Source of the DNA: Fratercula arctica
Taxonomy: Eukaryota > Chordata > Aves > Charadriiformes > Alcidae
Length of the DNA stretch: 64,000 nt
NCBI GenBank assembly: GCA_947846985.1
Contig: CANTUZ010000001.1
Location: 2,914,001-2,978,000, forward strand
Direction: 5' to 3'
In this document: in pieces, positions 1 through 11,900 of the stretch
Numbering within the stretch: the first letter of the stretch is position 1
How the letters are laid out: every line of letters starts with the position of its first letter
Program-made: the position numbers and the translations under genes
The notes under the pieces: generated by a model
Databases searched by the model: none
The model's input: the letters and a program-made list of their open reading frames with translations, nothing else
Told to the model about the DNA's origin: nothing

Positions 1-1189
1 ACTTTGAAGTGCAGCTTTGGTTTAACCTTTTCCTTGCACTTTTCACTGGGAAACCCAGCACATCATTACCATTGTGCCATGCAAATTAAGACAAATGGAA
101 ATGTCACTGAAATAATTACAAATAATATGGGTGTATCTCAACAGAAGAAGGAAATCCATTAGTCGCCCACTTCTGAGCTGCGGGGTTGCCTTCAGGAGGG
201 AGAAAACTGCACATTTCTGAAGGCAGCGCTTATAAAAATGTATTTTTTGAGGTAACACTAATGCTGGACTGAAATTCAGAGACATGTTACAGTTGCACTA
301 GACAGCTTGGGAAAGTGGTTAATTCCTTTGGCTTTAGTTTTCTCTTTCCAAACAAGCAAAAAAAACATTTTACTTTTCTACAGCATCAGGGCAGATGATC
401 CAATATTGTGATAATAACTACAGTCCGAGCATTGTTTGGGGCTGGTGTGTGCATGTATTAAATTTAGATGCAAAGAATACACACTTTGCTATCATAGCAA
501 GGCTTTTTTGTCCATTTTTTGTGCAATCGTTGGTGCAATGCAAACTTCACATAAGATATTACCAGACGTTTGCATATGGTTCTCCGGGGCACAGGATGCC
601 AACATTGGAGATTCAACTCCCTGGACATTAGACATCTGAATATAAATTTAAATATTTGAGATGGTCACACCTGGCTCAGCTCTCTGGAATGCAGCTCATG
701 GAAGGTGTTTTTACCATTTCCCTTAGGATGAGGTGTGTTGTCTCCTGGAAGCGACCATTTCTCTGTTTCCGGGAGACTGGAGTGAACATCTCAGATGGTG
801 AGGACTTTTTTGCTTGGATAAACCCTTCCTTGCAATTTCAAGCCTTCTGCCCTTCCCTTCTGCTGCATATTCCCTTCTTCTGGTTCAATAGAGGCATTTG
901 TTGTAAACCTAGAAGAAGAATGTGAATAAACCATGGCTTTTGGTGATTTTCTCACCTCCCGGTTGCATCTACTTGTGCATGGGGGATGGAGACCATGGGG
1001 GATGGACACCAAAGTCCACGTGTTAGGTGAGGAAATGTGGGCTAGAGGGTAGAGTGCATGGGAAAAGGCCATTTAAACACTTCCCTGAGGACCATTTTCA
1101 AAACTTATTTAGGAGCTTACAAGCCCCAGAATGTAGTGGGATTCACACCTGAAGACCAATGGAGATTTGAACTCTGTTCACGCGAGTAT
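1..1189. other. Non-genic stretch, no feature recognised
   Basis: Ordinary AT-leaning single-copy-looking DNA. The short open frames have no recognisable protein and no coding-like conservation that I can see. It lies more than 20 kb downstream of the last MAP6 exon found here, so it is probably intergenic or an undetected distal part of MAP6. Confidence 0.5.
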
Positions 1190-1686
1190 TGTGTCCAACT
1201 CTGGGGCCTCAGCACAGGAGAGACACGGAGCTGTTGGAGCGGGGCCAGAGGAGGCCCTGGAGATGCTGGGAGGGCTGGAGCCCCTCTGCTGTGAGGACAG
1301 GCTGAGAGAGTTGGGGGGGTTCAGCCTGGAGAAGAGAAGGCTCCGGGGAGACTTTATTGTGGTCTCTTAGTATCTAAAGGGGGCTTATAAGAAAGATGGG
1401 GACAAACATTTTAGCAGGTCCTGTTGTGGTAAGACAAGGGGTAATGGATTTAAGCTAAAAGAAGGGACATTCAGACTAGATAGAAGGAAGAAATTTTTTA
1501 CACTGAGAGTGGTGAGCCCCTGGTCCAGGTTGCCCAGAGAAGCTGTGGCTGCCCCATCCCTGGAGGGGTTCAAGGCCAGGTTGGACGGGGCTTGGAGCAA
1601 CCTGGTCTAGTGGGAGGTGTCCCTGCCCAGGGCAGGGGTCCCTTCCAACCCAAACCATTCAATGATTATATTCTATGATTCTATGA
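1190..1686 (+). mobile_element. CR1 LINE fragment, 3' end
   Basis: A 5'-truncated chicken repeat 1 retrotransposon. It contains the CR1 blocks 'gctgtggctgccccatccc', 'ggtgtccctgcccagggcag' and 'tcccttccaaccc', and ends in the tandem ATTCTATGA tail at about 1669-1686. The short frames inside are broken remnants of the CR1 reverse-transcriptase ORF and 3' end. Length and truncation are typical of avian CR1 copies. Confidence 0.93.
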
Positions 1687-3132
1687 CTTTGGAACAAAAA
1701 AGACAATTGCATTTCATACAAATTTCCTATGAAAACCCATGAGGATTGTTACAGTTAAGCCAGATTTCTGGAGAACTTCCTTCTCCTCCTAAAATGCACC
1801 CACCCTAAACACCTTGCCATGAACTTTGTTTGCATTTCATTAGCTTGCCTGGTTTTGAGAAAATTTCTGTTTTGTTACTGCTTTGGGTTTGTTTCCTGGA
1901 TTTATCATATTTCTGCTAGACATGAATGAATAACTGAGTTCTTCTTCTGTCACGATGCCAGCTCCTATTGGATGTTCATGGCTATCATCAGTGTCCTGCA
2001 CAACACATTCATGCTTAATACAAACATAGCTCACCCTTTGAAGAGCTGCTGTTCTGGGAGTTGTGATTGTGCAATTTCATAACTATATATTCATTGTTCT
2101 TCCTGAGGAAAGACGAGCAACGAATAGTTAATCAGAAATGAGCCACACAGAGGAGAGAGGAAAATCAATTGTGTTTTCTTGAGCTGGTTTATTTAATGAC
2201 TTCTATGAAGATTTAAATAATCACACGATGAATGCTGAAGAACCAGGCCAAAAAGAGTCATTCCTTTCATGTTTACTCCCATGCAAAAATATTCTTTTAT
2301 GTTTTTCTCCTAGGGCAATTCAGGAAATTATTTTTAAAGGAACATTTGTTTTTGCAGCTGCCAGACCCAGGTGGACTGGTAAATATTTCTGCTTCCATTT
2401 GTTTAAAAAAATGTGATTACAGGGAAAAGCTTAAAGAGATGACTGGAGAATAACGGATGAAAACAAAAAATAATCCAATATCAGCTTTAATTTAATTATT
2501 TTTAATAACTTGTGAACTCTGGGTGCATGAGATAAAATGTTTAAATATTTGGGGATTTGGTACTTCTTTGAGGGAAGCCATCCTGAGGGATGGGCTCCAG
2601 CTGCCTGGATCCAAGGCTACATTATTGCATTGGTTGGGATCACTGGGATCTGGCAGTTTGATTTTGCAGAATGTCAGGAAGGAGCAAGCTGCGTCCTTTG
2701 GATCCTAGGTTTGATAGCCTCTACTGTCAAATCCTCTGCTCTGTTAACTCATCTGTATTCCTACAAAGCCAAGGTTCAAAGCAGTGTAATGGTGTAAACA
2801 CCAGGATTTGGCGCACGCACTTTCCTGTCATGTCATCTGAAAATTAAGAGGATTTTGGTTGTACCTTATAATTGGTTTTGCCTGTTAAAATATGGCATGT
2901 GTGCATTTGGCTCCTTAATTAACCTATCCTAGGTCTGAACCAACAGCCTCAATTTGACTTGGTGCAGCAGTTGTGATCCTGAGAAAATGTCCTCTCAAAT
3001 CCTTATTCCTCTTCCAATAAATGATAACATGCTACCAACCTTGCCTTACAGGTATCCCTAGATCACCTTGACTACAGCAGCTCTCCCACCACCACGAATT
3101 CATGATATGGTGAGGGTCATATGCCTCAGTTA
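1687..3132. other. Non-genic stretch, no feature recognised
   Basis: AT-rich sequence between two CR1 fragments. I see no exon-like frame with splice sites, no RNA gene and no clear repeat. Confidence 0.45.
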
Positions 3133-3540
3133 CATAGAATCATGGAATCATTTAGGTTGGAAAAGATCCTTGGGATCATCGAGTCCAACCATCAACCCCA
3201 CTCTACAAAGTTCTCCCCTACACCATATCCCCTAACACCACATCTAAATGACTCTTAAACACATTCAGCGATGGTGACTCCACCACCTCCCTGGGCAGCC
3301 TATTCCAGTGTCTGACCACTCTTTCTGGGAAGAATTTTTTCCTAATGTCCAGCCTAAACCTACCCTGCTGCAGCTTGAAGCCATTCCCTCTTGTTCTATC
3401 GCTAATTACCTGTGAGAAGAGACCAGCACCAACCTCTCTACAATGTCCTTTCAAGTAGTTGTAGAGAGTGATGAGGTCTCCCGTCAGCCTCCTCTTCCTC
3501 AAACTAAACAGTCCCAGCACCTTCAATCGCTCCTCATAAG
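3133..3540 (-). mobile_element. CR1 LINE fragment, older subfamily
   Basis: On the minus strand this reads as a CR1 3' region: a 'gaggaagacc'-like start, the block encoding [20 protein letters not shown], then a tail near 3133 with 'atagaatcatggaatca' on the plus strand. Wording differs from the 1190 copy and resembles the type at 35865 and 41953, so it is another CR1 subfamily. Confidence 0.9.
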
Positions 3541-3546
3541 AAATCG

Positions 3547-3703
3547 TAGAATCATAGAATGGTTTGGTCTGGAAGGGACCTTAAAGGTCATCCAGTTCCA
3601 ACCCCCCTGCCATGGGAAGCGACATCTTTCACTAGACCAGGTTGCTCAAAGCCCCATCCAGCCTGGTCTTGAACACCTCCAGGGATGGGGCCTCAATGTC
3701 TTG
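3547..3703 (-). mobile_element. Second CR1 fragment abutting the first
   Basis: Begins on the plus strand with 'tagaatcatagaatggttt', the reverse complement of a CR1 tail, and runs through 'ggaccttaaaggtcatcc' and 'cctccagggatgggg'. It is a separate truncated insertion in the same orientation, six bases from the previous CR1 fragment. Confidence 0.88.
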
Positions 3704-5878
3704 TGATCCATTTTGGACCGCAGTGGGGAAATTTGCAGCTCAGGGAAGGTAAGTAATGGAGTGTTTTTGGCATCTCAAGATGTGTGAATATGACTTTATG
3801 GGAAGGACCTTGTTATTTTTGGTGGTTCATCTCCATGCTGGTTAGCTCTGAGACAAAAGTCCACCAGTGAGAGTATCACAATGGTTCATGTGAATCCTGA
3901 TGTTTCACTCTACAGCCAACATAAAGGCAGCTCCATTCCTTTCTCTTCCCATCCAGACCCCAAACAATAGCATCTTCTCAGCTGTTTCAGCTTTCTCCTT
4001 CCCCTGGAACTTCTGGCTTATCTTGCATCAAAATACCATCCGGGGAGAGTACCTTCCAGCCCCTCTCTGTTCCATTACCTCAACACGGAAAAGCCATTTC
4101 ACGATGGTGATTTCATTATACATCATTGATGGGGGATAAATTATTAAAGCAGATTCATAAAAAATGAAAGACATTTTACACAGAGAAAGAGTCCTGACAG
4201 TAACCTAGATATGTCACAAAAACTGATTGCCACCAAATAGGAAAACCTGCCCCTTGCCAGAGCACAGAGGGGTAAACTATGAAAGATGCATGAGAGTAGG
4301 AGGAGAAATGAAGTGACTGGAATGACAGAGTGGGAGATAAACACATCAAGGTAACGGAAACAAAAGAGAAAAGACACTGGAGGAAAGGGGGAGTGAATAG
4401 AGGTTAAATAATTCAGGTCAGGATTTTTAAGAGCCTCAAAGAAAGAAGGGAACATAAGTCATCTAGGAATCATTGTGGGGGGTGGGAAACCAACCAAACC
4501 AACACACTATTCACAGCATTAAAAAGAGCTGTTGCATTTTCTTTGCCATTTGGACAGACCTTGGCTGATGCAAATCAGCAAGGAGTCAATCCTCCACTTT
4601 GGGGTATTTACATCCTTTGGAGGAAGTGGCCCATAAATCAGAAGGGCAAATCCAACCCATGCAATTCCAGCAGTTTTGGCACCTTTGCATCATGGATATT
4701 GTTGACCTCATATCCTAATTGAATCTCCCCGTGCCTCTGCCCTGGTCCTCGATAGATCTGTCTGTGAGCCACTGAGCTCCTTCAGTCCCTGCCTCATTAA
4801 ATGGAAATAACCCATCAGACAAGGAGTTTTGCAGCATTCATCCATGTTCATGGTGCCAGTGCCACTGGAGGGCAAAGCATCTCCTGTGAACTTTATGCAT
4901 CTCCTCCACCCTGTGCAATGCTTTTCCCAGAAAATCAGCAGAAGTCCTCAAAGCTGTGAAGCCCGAGACCTACAAAGGGTGAAATCCAGTCTGAAACACC
5001 CTTCTGAACACTTTACTCTTCCTTTCCAGAACTGCTGCTCCTCTTCTCCAGGGGATACATCCTCCCTGGACCAGTTTTATTACCCCGCTCCTGAAGGGGG
5101 GAACGGAAAACTTTGCCTCCTGCCTCTAACTCCCTCCATTGCATTTAATTTCTGATCTGGAAATATTCCTTTTCTTTTCTTGCTCTAATTTCTGGTCTCC
5201 TGTGTTGCTCCTATTTTAGCCTTGGCTTTGCTTGCTTGGGGGATTCCTTTCTCAGCTTTGCAGATTTGCGCCGCTGCGGATACAAAGCACAGCCAAGGTT
5301 GTAAGGAGGTACCGAGTACACCTCAGATAAAAGCAGTCATGCAAAATTCAGCTGCATTGAATTAGTCTTGCTGGTGGGAGGACAATTCCTATTAATCACG
5401 TCTGTTACAGTAATACCTCGGGATAAGCGACAGGCAGGCAGAGCAGTGAATAGCACAAAATGAGGGAAACTCCCAGCCACAATCTAAAAAGAGAAGCACG
5501 GTAGGAAATTATACACAATATGCTGGGTGGGCAATACGACAGCTGGTAACTCGATTATTTTGGAGGGTAGGAGGAACCTGAGTGGGGTGTATTATGTAGA
5601 GGAAGAAAAGCTAAATGGAAAGAGAAGTGGAAGGAAGCAAGAGTCTGAGGACAGCAGTTGACACCAGGAGGAAGGAGAGGGAAATATTAGCAATGGAGAG
5701 CAGAATCTGCCAGGATAGAGAAAGTGTTATTTTTTTTTTCTTAATAAACAGTAAATATTCCAGCTTGTGGCAAAATGAAAATTTTGATAAGGGTCAGATG
5801 CTGAGTTAAGTCAGAACACTGCATTTCTATATGAAGTGAAATTTGAATTTAATTTTTTTTTTTTTTTTGATCAGTCCG

Positions 5879-5908
5879 TATTTTTCCACCCAGCCTGGTG
5901 GAAAAATA
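5879..5908. repeat. Perfect 12-bp inverted repeat, 6-nt loop
   Basis: TATTTTTCCACC is followed by CAGCCT and then its exact reverse complement GGTGGAAAAATA. It follows a run of about 18 T residues. It could form a small cruciform or RNA hairpin; no function is implied. Confidence 0.8.
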
Positions 5909-8900
5909 TGTGGTTATTTACAAGTTACAAAAACGTTTTCTAAAGTGGGAATCTCCTGCCTTGATTTGGGTCGGCATTTAATTCAAAACCTACCTCTGTG
6001 AAATTTCACCTTCTTACTTCAGACACATTTCCCCACAGTTTCCACTGGTGAAATGAGACCTAGTGGCCACTTGTTCCTGCTCTCACCTTGTGCTGAGCTG
6101 CTTCATGGAGCTGATGGAGGAGAAAAAATGTCTGTACTTTGGTGAATGTTAAGGTTGGCTTTTCTTCCCCTCCAAGCCAGATCCCTGAAGATCAGATAAT
6201 GATGGAGAAAAAGCCTTTTTTCTCATGTTTTCCGCCACGGATGTCTGGGTTTCTACAAATCATTGCGTACAGATAAGATACTTGGATGACTGGATCTATG
6301 CTGCCTTTTTTCCTCAGGTCCATCTGATTCAGAAACAAGTGATGGGCTCTGAGACATCAGAGAGCAAAAGCCAGGTCCTGCTTCCCCGGGATACCAGCAG
6401 TTCCAGGGATCTGGAGCAAAACCTCCTGCAGGCCACCGACATCTGGCACTGAAGCTTTGGACTGGGCTCCTCTCTAATAATTGTGCAATTGTGGTAATTA
6501 GACACAAAAAAAAAAGTTAATTACTTAATCATGTGTAACAAGGACCCTTCAGCTACTGAGCGAGGCACACGCTCGGCGCAATTATTCACAGGCATGTAAT
6601 CTACTTCCCTTTGTATTGAATATTTCATTAGTTGCTATTCACATCTTCTTGGAGGTGCTTTGCAATGGTTCAGTGATCGGATTTACTCTCATTTCTTCTT
6701 GGCTTGTACAAACCTTGTCACTACAAATATTCCTCTGTATTTTATCCCTTTAACAAGGAGGTCCTTTCCAACCTTCCCATTGCCAAAGAGAACTCACCAC
6801 GATGTGAACTTCGGGAGCTTGAGGCAATTTGAGGTTCCTGCTTTGCCTTCAGGGTCCTTTGGGTGGATCCCCATGTTTTGTCCTGTGTCTATAAGGCTCT
6901 TGGCACCCTTGGGATTTTGGCCATCACAGGGTGCCTTAGCAGTGGTACAACATGGACAACAAATAGCAGTCGTAACTAAAGGTCTCTGCAAGTGAAGGAG
7001 AATGGATCTCCTAAAACATGCATTCATTTTAAAATTGGAGTGACTGGAAATTTAAAACTAGAACTCAAACCATTTAAATTTAAACCATTTAAAACTGGAA
7101 TCACTCTTGATTTACTCCTGCACAGAACAGGAGTCTGTATGGGAGGAGCACCTATATAGAAGGACGTGTATCATGGACTTGCATTTTCACTTTGAAATAC
7201 TTGAACGACTTCTCCAAGCCCAAGGTAGTTTCCTTCTGAACTAGACCCAGCAAACGAGATCCTCTGGTTTTGGAGGGCTTTGGAGCTTCCATGGTCCATG
7301 GAAGCTGCCCAGCTCTCCCCACCTCTGATGAAGTAGCTGCCTGGCATAATTGATTTGGGAAGGAAGAGCAGCCTTCTGCTTAAGGTTAGCGCTTGCGGAA
7401 AGTAAAGCACATGCCAGCTCTAACTGTTATAATAATTCAGCCTAAACCTAGAAGTGTTTATTGGAGTGTGTTGGGCCAGTGCCTCGCTGGAACTGCAGGC
7501 TGGGTACTTTATGCATTTATCCATCTCTAGGGGACAGGCTGTAGAGCTGGACTGCATCTCCCATCATGTGCTGCATACGTCTTATGGACATAGGGAGCCC
7601 AGCCCAGAAAAGATGGGCATACAGAACAACCAGACGTGCAAACCCATGAACCAGCTACATTTCTCCTACAGCATTTCCAGTTTGTACTTTACAATTTTTC
7701 AAGGAAACATTTTTGGAAAATATGCTGAGAAGAAATTTGCCTAATTTGCCAGCAAGTTTTCGTGTCTTGTCCAGCGTTTGCCCTAAATGGCAAATTGAAT
7801 AAATTGAATGTTAACAGCCTCAGAAGAAGGTCTGAGATGTTCTTGGCTACAGCACAATGACAAGGGGATCTGCCAGATCTTGCACAAGGTGTGCTTCACC
7901 TGGCAACAGCCAAATGCAAGTTCCTGACAGTGGTTAAGAATTTATGATGCACTAAATCTTCCAAGGATTTTTGAAAAGAGTTGCTGATCCTATCAACTAG
8001 ATTCCCGGGATAATCCCTGAAATCCAGTATGGTATTTCCATGAGCTACGGATGTGATTCCGATCTCTCTGTAAACTAGAGAGACCACTGAAACCAAGTGC
8101 CGTTTCACAGCTATGAATAAAGGGAGAATTGGACCCGTTTTTCTTTCTTTGACTTTACTCAATATAAATCAAGGCACAGACATGCTAACTGCATTACACA
8201 AATCCTGGTGACAGTAACTTCTCAGTGCTCGAGAGACAAGAGAAATTGTCATTCAACTCTGATCATCAGCTTTATTGTATACCAGCCAGACAATACACAT
8301 TTCATGCAGACTATACGTTTGCTCCAACCGCCGCTCAGAAGAAAGCACTCGACTTCATGCGCATTGGTCCTGCACTAAGGTACTTGGTTCTTGGTCTGTA
8401 GCACCAGTGTTTTTTTCAGGGGTCCTGGAAGCAGAGAAAGAGCATCATTGCAAAGCCGTCAGAGCAATTGGCTGCTGCCCAAAACCAAAATGCCACCCCC
8501 GAGTTGGAATTTGCCCCGTGACAAGTGGCTCTGCAGAGCCCTCCCCAGGCAGCCCGTGCATGTTTGGTATGTCCTCAGGCTGGTTGGTGAGCCTGGTCCT
8601 GGTCGAAAACCCATGGATGTCCACAAAATTAGGAGGGCTGGAGCTCTTGACTTTTTGACCAGCCTCTGGTTCAACTGGGACCAGGATCGGGCGCACCCAC
8701 CAGCTATGAAAAATGCTTGCCAATTGATTATAACCTGCATCGAACGAGCACCTCGCTGTAAAATTGTCTCATGAAGAAGCAGTTTGTTTCCCTCAAGGCG
8801 GATGGTGAAAGCCCTATAACGCAGAGGAGCCGAGCTCTCGTGCTGCTCAGGAAGCACCCGGTGCCTGTCAAAATGACCGCCAGGAAAGCAAGGCCAGCTA

Positions 8901-11900
8901 ACACATGTTAACCCCCATGTGACAGCTTCTCCTCTGCCCCTTCTCCTCAGTGCCCCCAGGAGACACCAGGAGGTGATGGTGGCACCAAGGCGTTGGATGC
9001 TGGTCGGGATCAGCTCTGGGGACAGCTCTGTACCTGGGATAATCGTGGATGGGAGCATAAGAGAACAAAGCCTGGGAGGTAGGGTAGATGCTATCAGGAG
9101 CTCTGGACGGGTGCTGGAGGGAAGGTCAGGTCTTGTTGAAGTGCAGAGGGAGAGATGGGGAAGGAAAGACCTGTAGGGAATGAGGGAATCAATCTTCATT
9201 AGGAGAGAGAAAAAGGAGGATCTCCAGGGATGAAGAGAGATGTGTGATGGATGGGGAGGGATCTGTGAGGCTGCAGAAAGCGGATGGAGAGGCAGGAGAA
9301 AACTGCTCAACTTTAAAATGGGCAACTTTGCACAGCAGTTGCATTAAGGGACTGTGGAGATCCCCCCTCGTCCACCAGCCAGATGTTGGCTTTGTGTAGG
9401 GAATGGTTCCAGCCTTCAGGTTGAAGGAGGGAAGGAGAGGTTGGCATCATGGCCAGGAGAACAGGTACTAGTTACCACCTCCTTGGCTCATGAAACCAGC
9501 TGAACCCAGTCACGTGAGTCTAACCATCCCTGTGTGAGACGCTCATGGGGCAGGACCACATGGAGAGCCCTGGCAGGACAGCTCTTGCTCAAATACTCAC
9601 CCTTGTCCTGCCCTTTGTGCTTACAGTGAAGAGACATTTGCTGCCAGAAGCTATTGGCAGAGGTCGGTAAGGTCTTTCCTTACCCAGTGTCCCCAGTGTA
9701 GAAAAACTGCTGAGTCCTTCCAACCTACCAGTTCCTATGGGAATGAGGTGAGCCCAGCATCGTAAATCAAGGGATTAGGGGAAAATGCAGGGTGGATCCT
9801 CTTTGGAAAGATGTCCCACTGTCAGGATAGACCAGGTCCATACTGCTGATGCTTAGACATCTGCTTGGACAGGACCACGTGCCTGGTCTCTGGAGAAGGC
9901 TGGAAGTGCCTGTACACCCTTTTCCAGTTGAGAATGTGCTCAAGGGCACTTGCACATGCAAGCTGGGCAGGTTGAAGTTGCCAGCAGCTACTCCAGATGC
10001 CAAACCATCCCCTGTAAGCACATCTTCACATCTGATCTAGGAACAGAGGATGCAGTAACTATGGGATCTGATCTCAGGTCTTCCTGTGCCAGTGTCTATG
10101 TGATCATCCAGGTTGTAGGTGGGTCAACACCAGACTAATCCCAACTCTTCCTTGGTGTCCAACCCTGCTCTTGTTGCTGCCCTGCATTCCAGAACAGAGC
10201 TTGAAAGCCAAAAATCCTCTCTCCCTGGAGCAACATAAACTGTTTGAAATCACTCTCCATCAACATTCCCCTTAGACCCTGTGGGAGTCACCAGGAGAAT
10301 TCACCCTTCCCAGCAGCCCTGGTGTGGTACCTCTCTGTTGAGGCAGCCAAGAAAGCTGGTGCATCCGCTGCATGTTTGCATGGTGGATACCTCTTGATTT
10401 TAATCCCTTGGCTCTTTTCTCATGAGTGTGTGCATCCTTCAGCAAGACCCAGCCTCCTGGAGGACAAAGAGGCTGTGTCCCATCCCCATCCCCTGGCTTC
10501 CTCTTTGTTTGCATCAAATACAGATAATTGTGTGATTGTCCTTCCCAGTAAAAATCATTCCAAACCTGTTTTAAACTGGAAGGAGTGTGAGGGGGAGGTA
10601 ATTACGTTATTTTCCTCAGGAACTGGAATCCAGGGACAACACAGCCCCTCCCCAGGAGGAGAACAGCCCTGGCTGCTCTCTGCAGGGCTGCACAGCATGG
10701 TCTGGCCCTGGGTATCCACCTTGGGAAGAGTGAGCTGGGAGGGGGCAAATAGGAAGGTTGAAAGGAAAGCCTGATCCTGAAACATAGCAAGTCCTAACAC
10801 ACAAGCAGCAACATTTACAAATGAGCTTTGTCTCAGCCAAGCGAGGAAAGAGTTTGGAGGTCTTTGCCCTCACAAGGGCAACACACTCTTGAGTTAGTTA
10901 CGTGATGTGACAAGGTGAGAAATGCAGAATAGATGAATTGGAGGTGACAGATCATTACTCGGGTTACATCTGAGAGAGAGAGATGCAGAAAGAGCATGAA
11001 ATTCAGGAGAGGTTCATTTCCCAGAGGCAGCATATGGTGTCTGGAAGTAACCAATGGACAACCACCATGAGCACACGTAGCACAGTCTCCTCTTCACTGG
11101 TCCTGGTGTAACCACAGGGAGCTGGCATCTTGTGACTTGGGGTATAAACTTGTCTCTGATGATGAGGGGCTCCAGCAACATTATCCTGTTCTTCACAGAT
11201 GTGGAGGACCTTCTCACAGATCATCTCTGTTCCTCTATGGATTCAGGTCTTGATGTTTTGGTGGACACATCTCAAAAAGAGCTGATGACATTTATCCTAT
11301 TCTGCAAAATTATCTTCATTCAAAGCAGTTTAACTATTTGGGAGCTGTTATGAGTCTGTATAGACAGACACAGCTCCAGGCACATAGAAAATGAAAAGTT
11401 GCCTTCAAGAGCAACTAAAAGCAGTAGGAATGCTCTACTGGTGGCTCAGAAATAGCAAAATAGCCCCAGGCACATATGAAGTTTGGTACTGAAGGGACAT
11501 TTTTTATAAAGAACCATAAGAAATCTGTCCTTTCTTTCCCAGAGAATTCAGGCGAGGAGATGACTCTCCTCTGTGGACAAACTGACTTTTTGGCTAGAGC
11601 CCTCACCCAGGACACTGGCAGGTTCATGTTCCTCAGAAGATGCAAACTCATTGATTCCTGGGCAAATGCAATTAGCAATTAGGTTGTAAGATATGGCAAG
11701 TCACTTCTCTCTGCTGAACACTTTATTGTCCTTTGTGCACTGAAGTTTGCTGTCCTTGATAACAGTGACAAAAATACAAGTCTTCTTTTGTCCTGAAAAA
11801 TGGCGTTAACATTGTACTTAATAACTGGTCTCAGTTATGTTCCTTGGAAAAGGCAACAGCATCAAATAGTGGAGTTAACACTGTAAGTTACAGCAGGGAA

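Noticed and set aside
8459..9325. 288-codon minus-strand frame
   Set aside because: Low-complexity Leu/Ser/Pro-rich start, no domain, no splice or promoter context, and overlapping open frames on the other strand.
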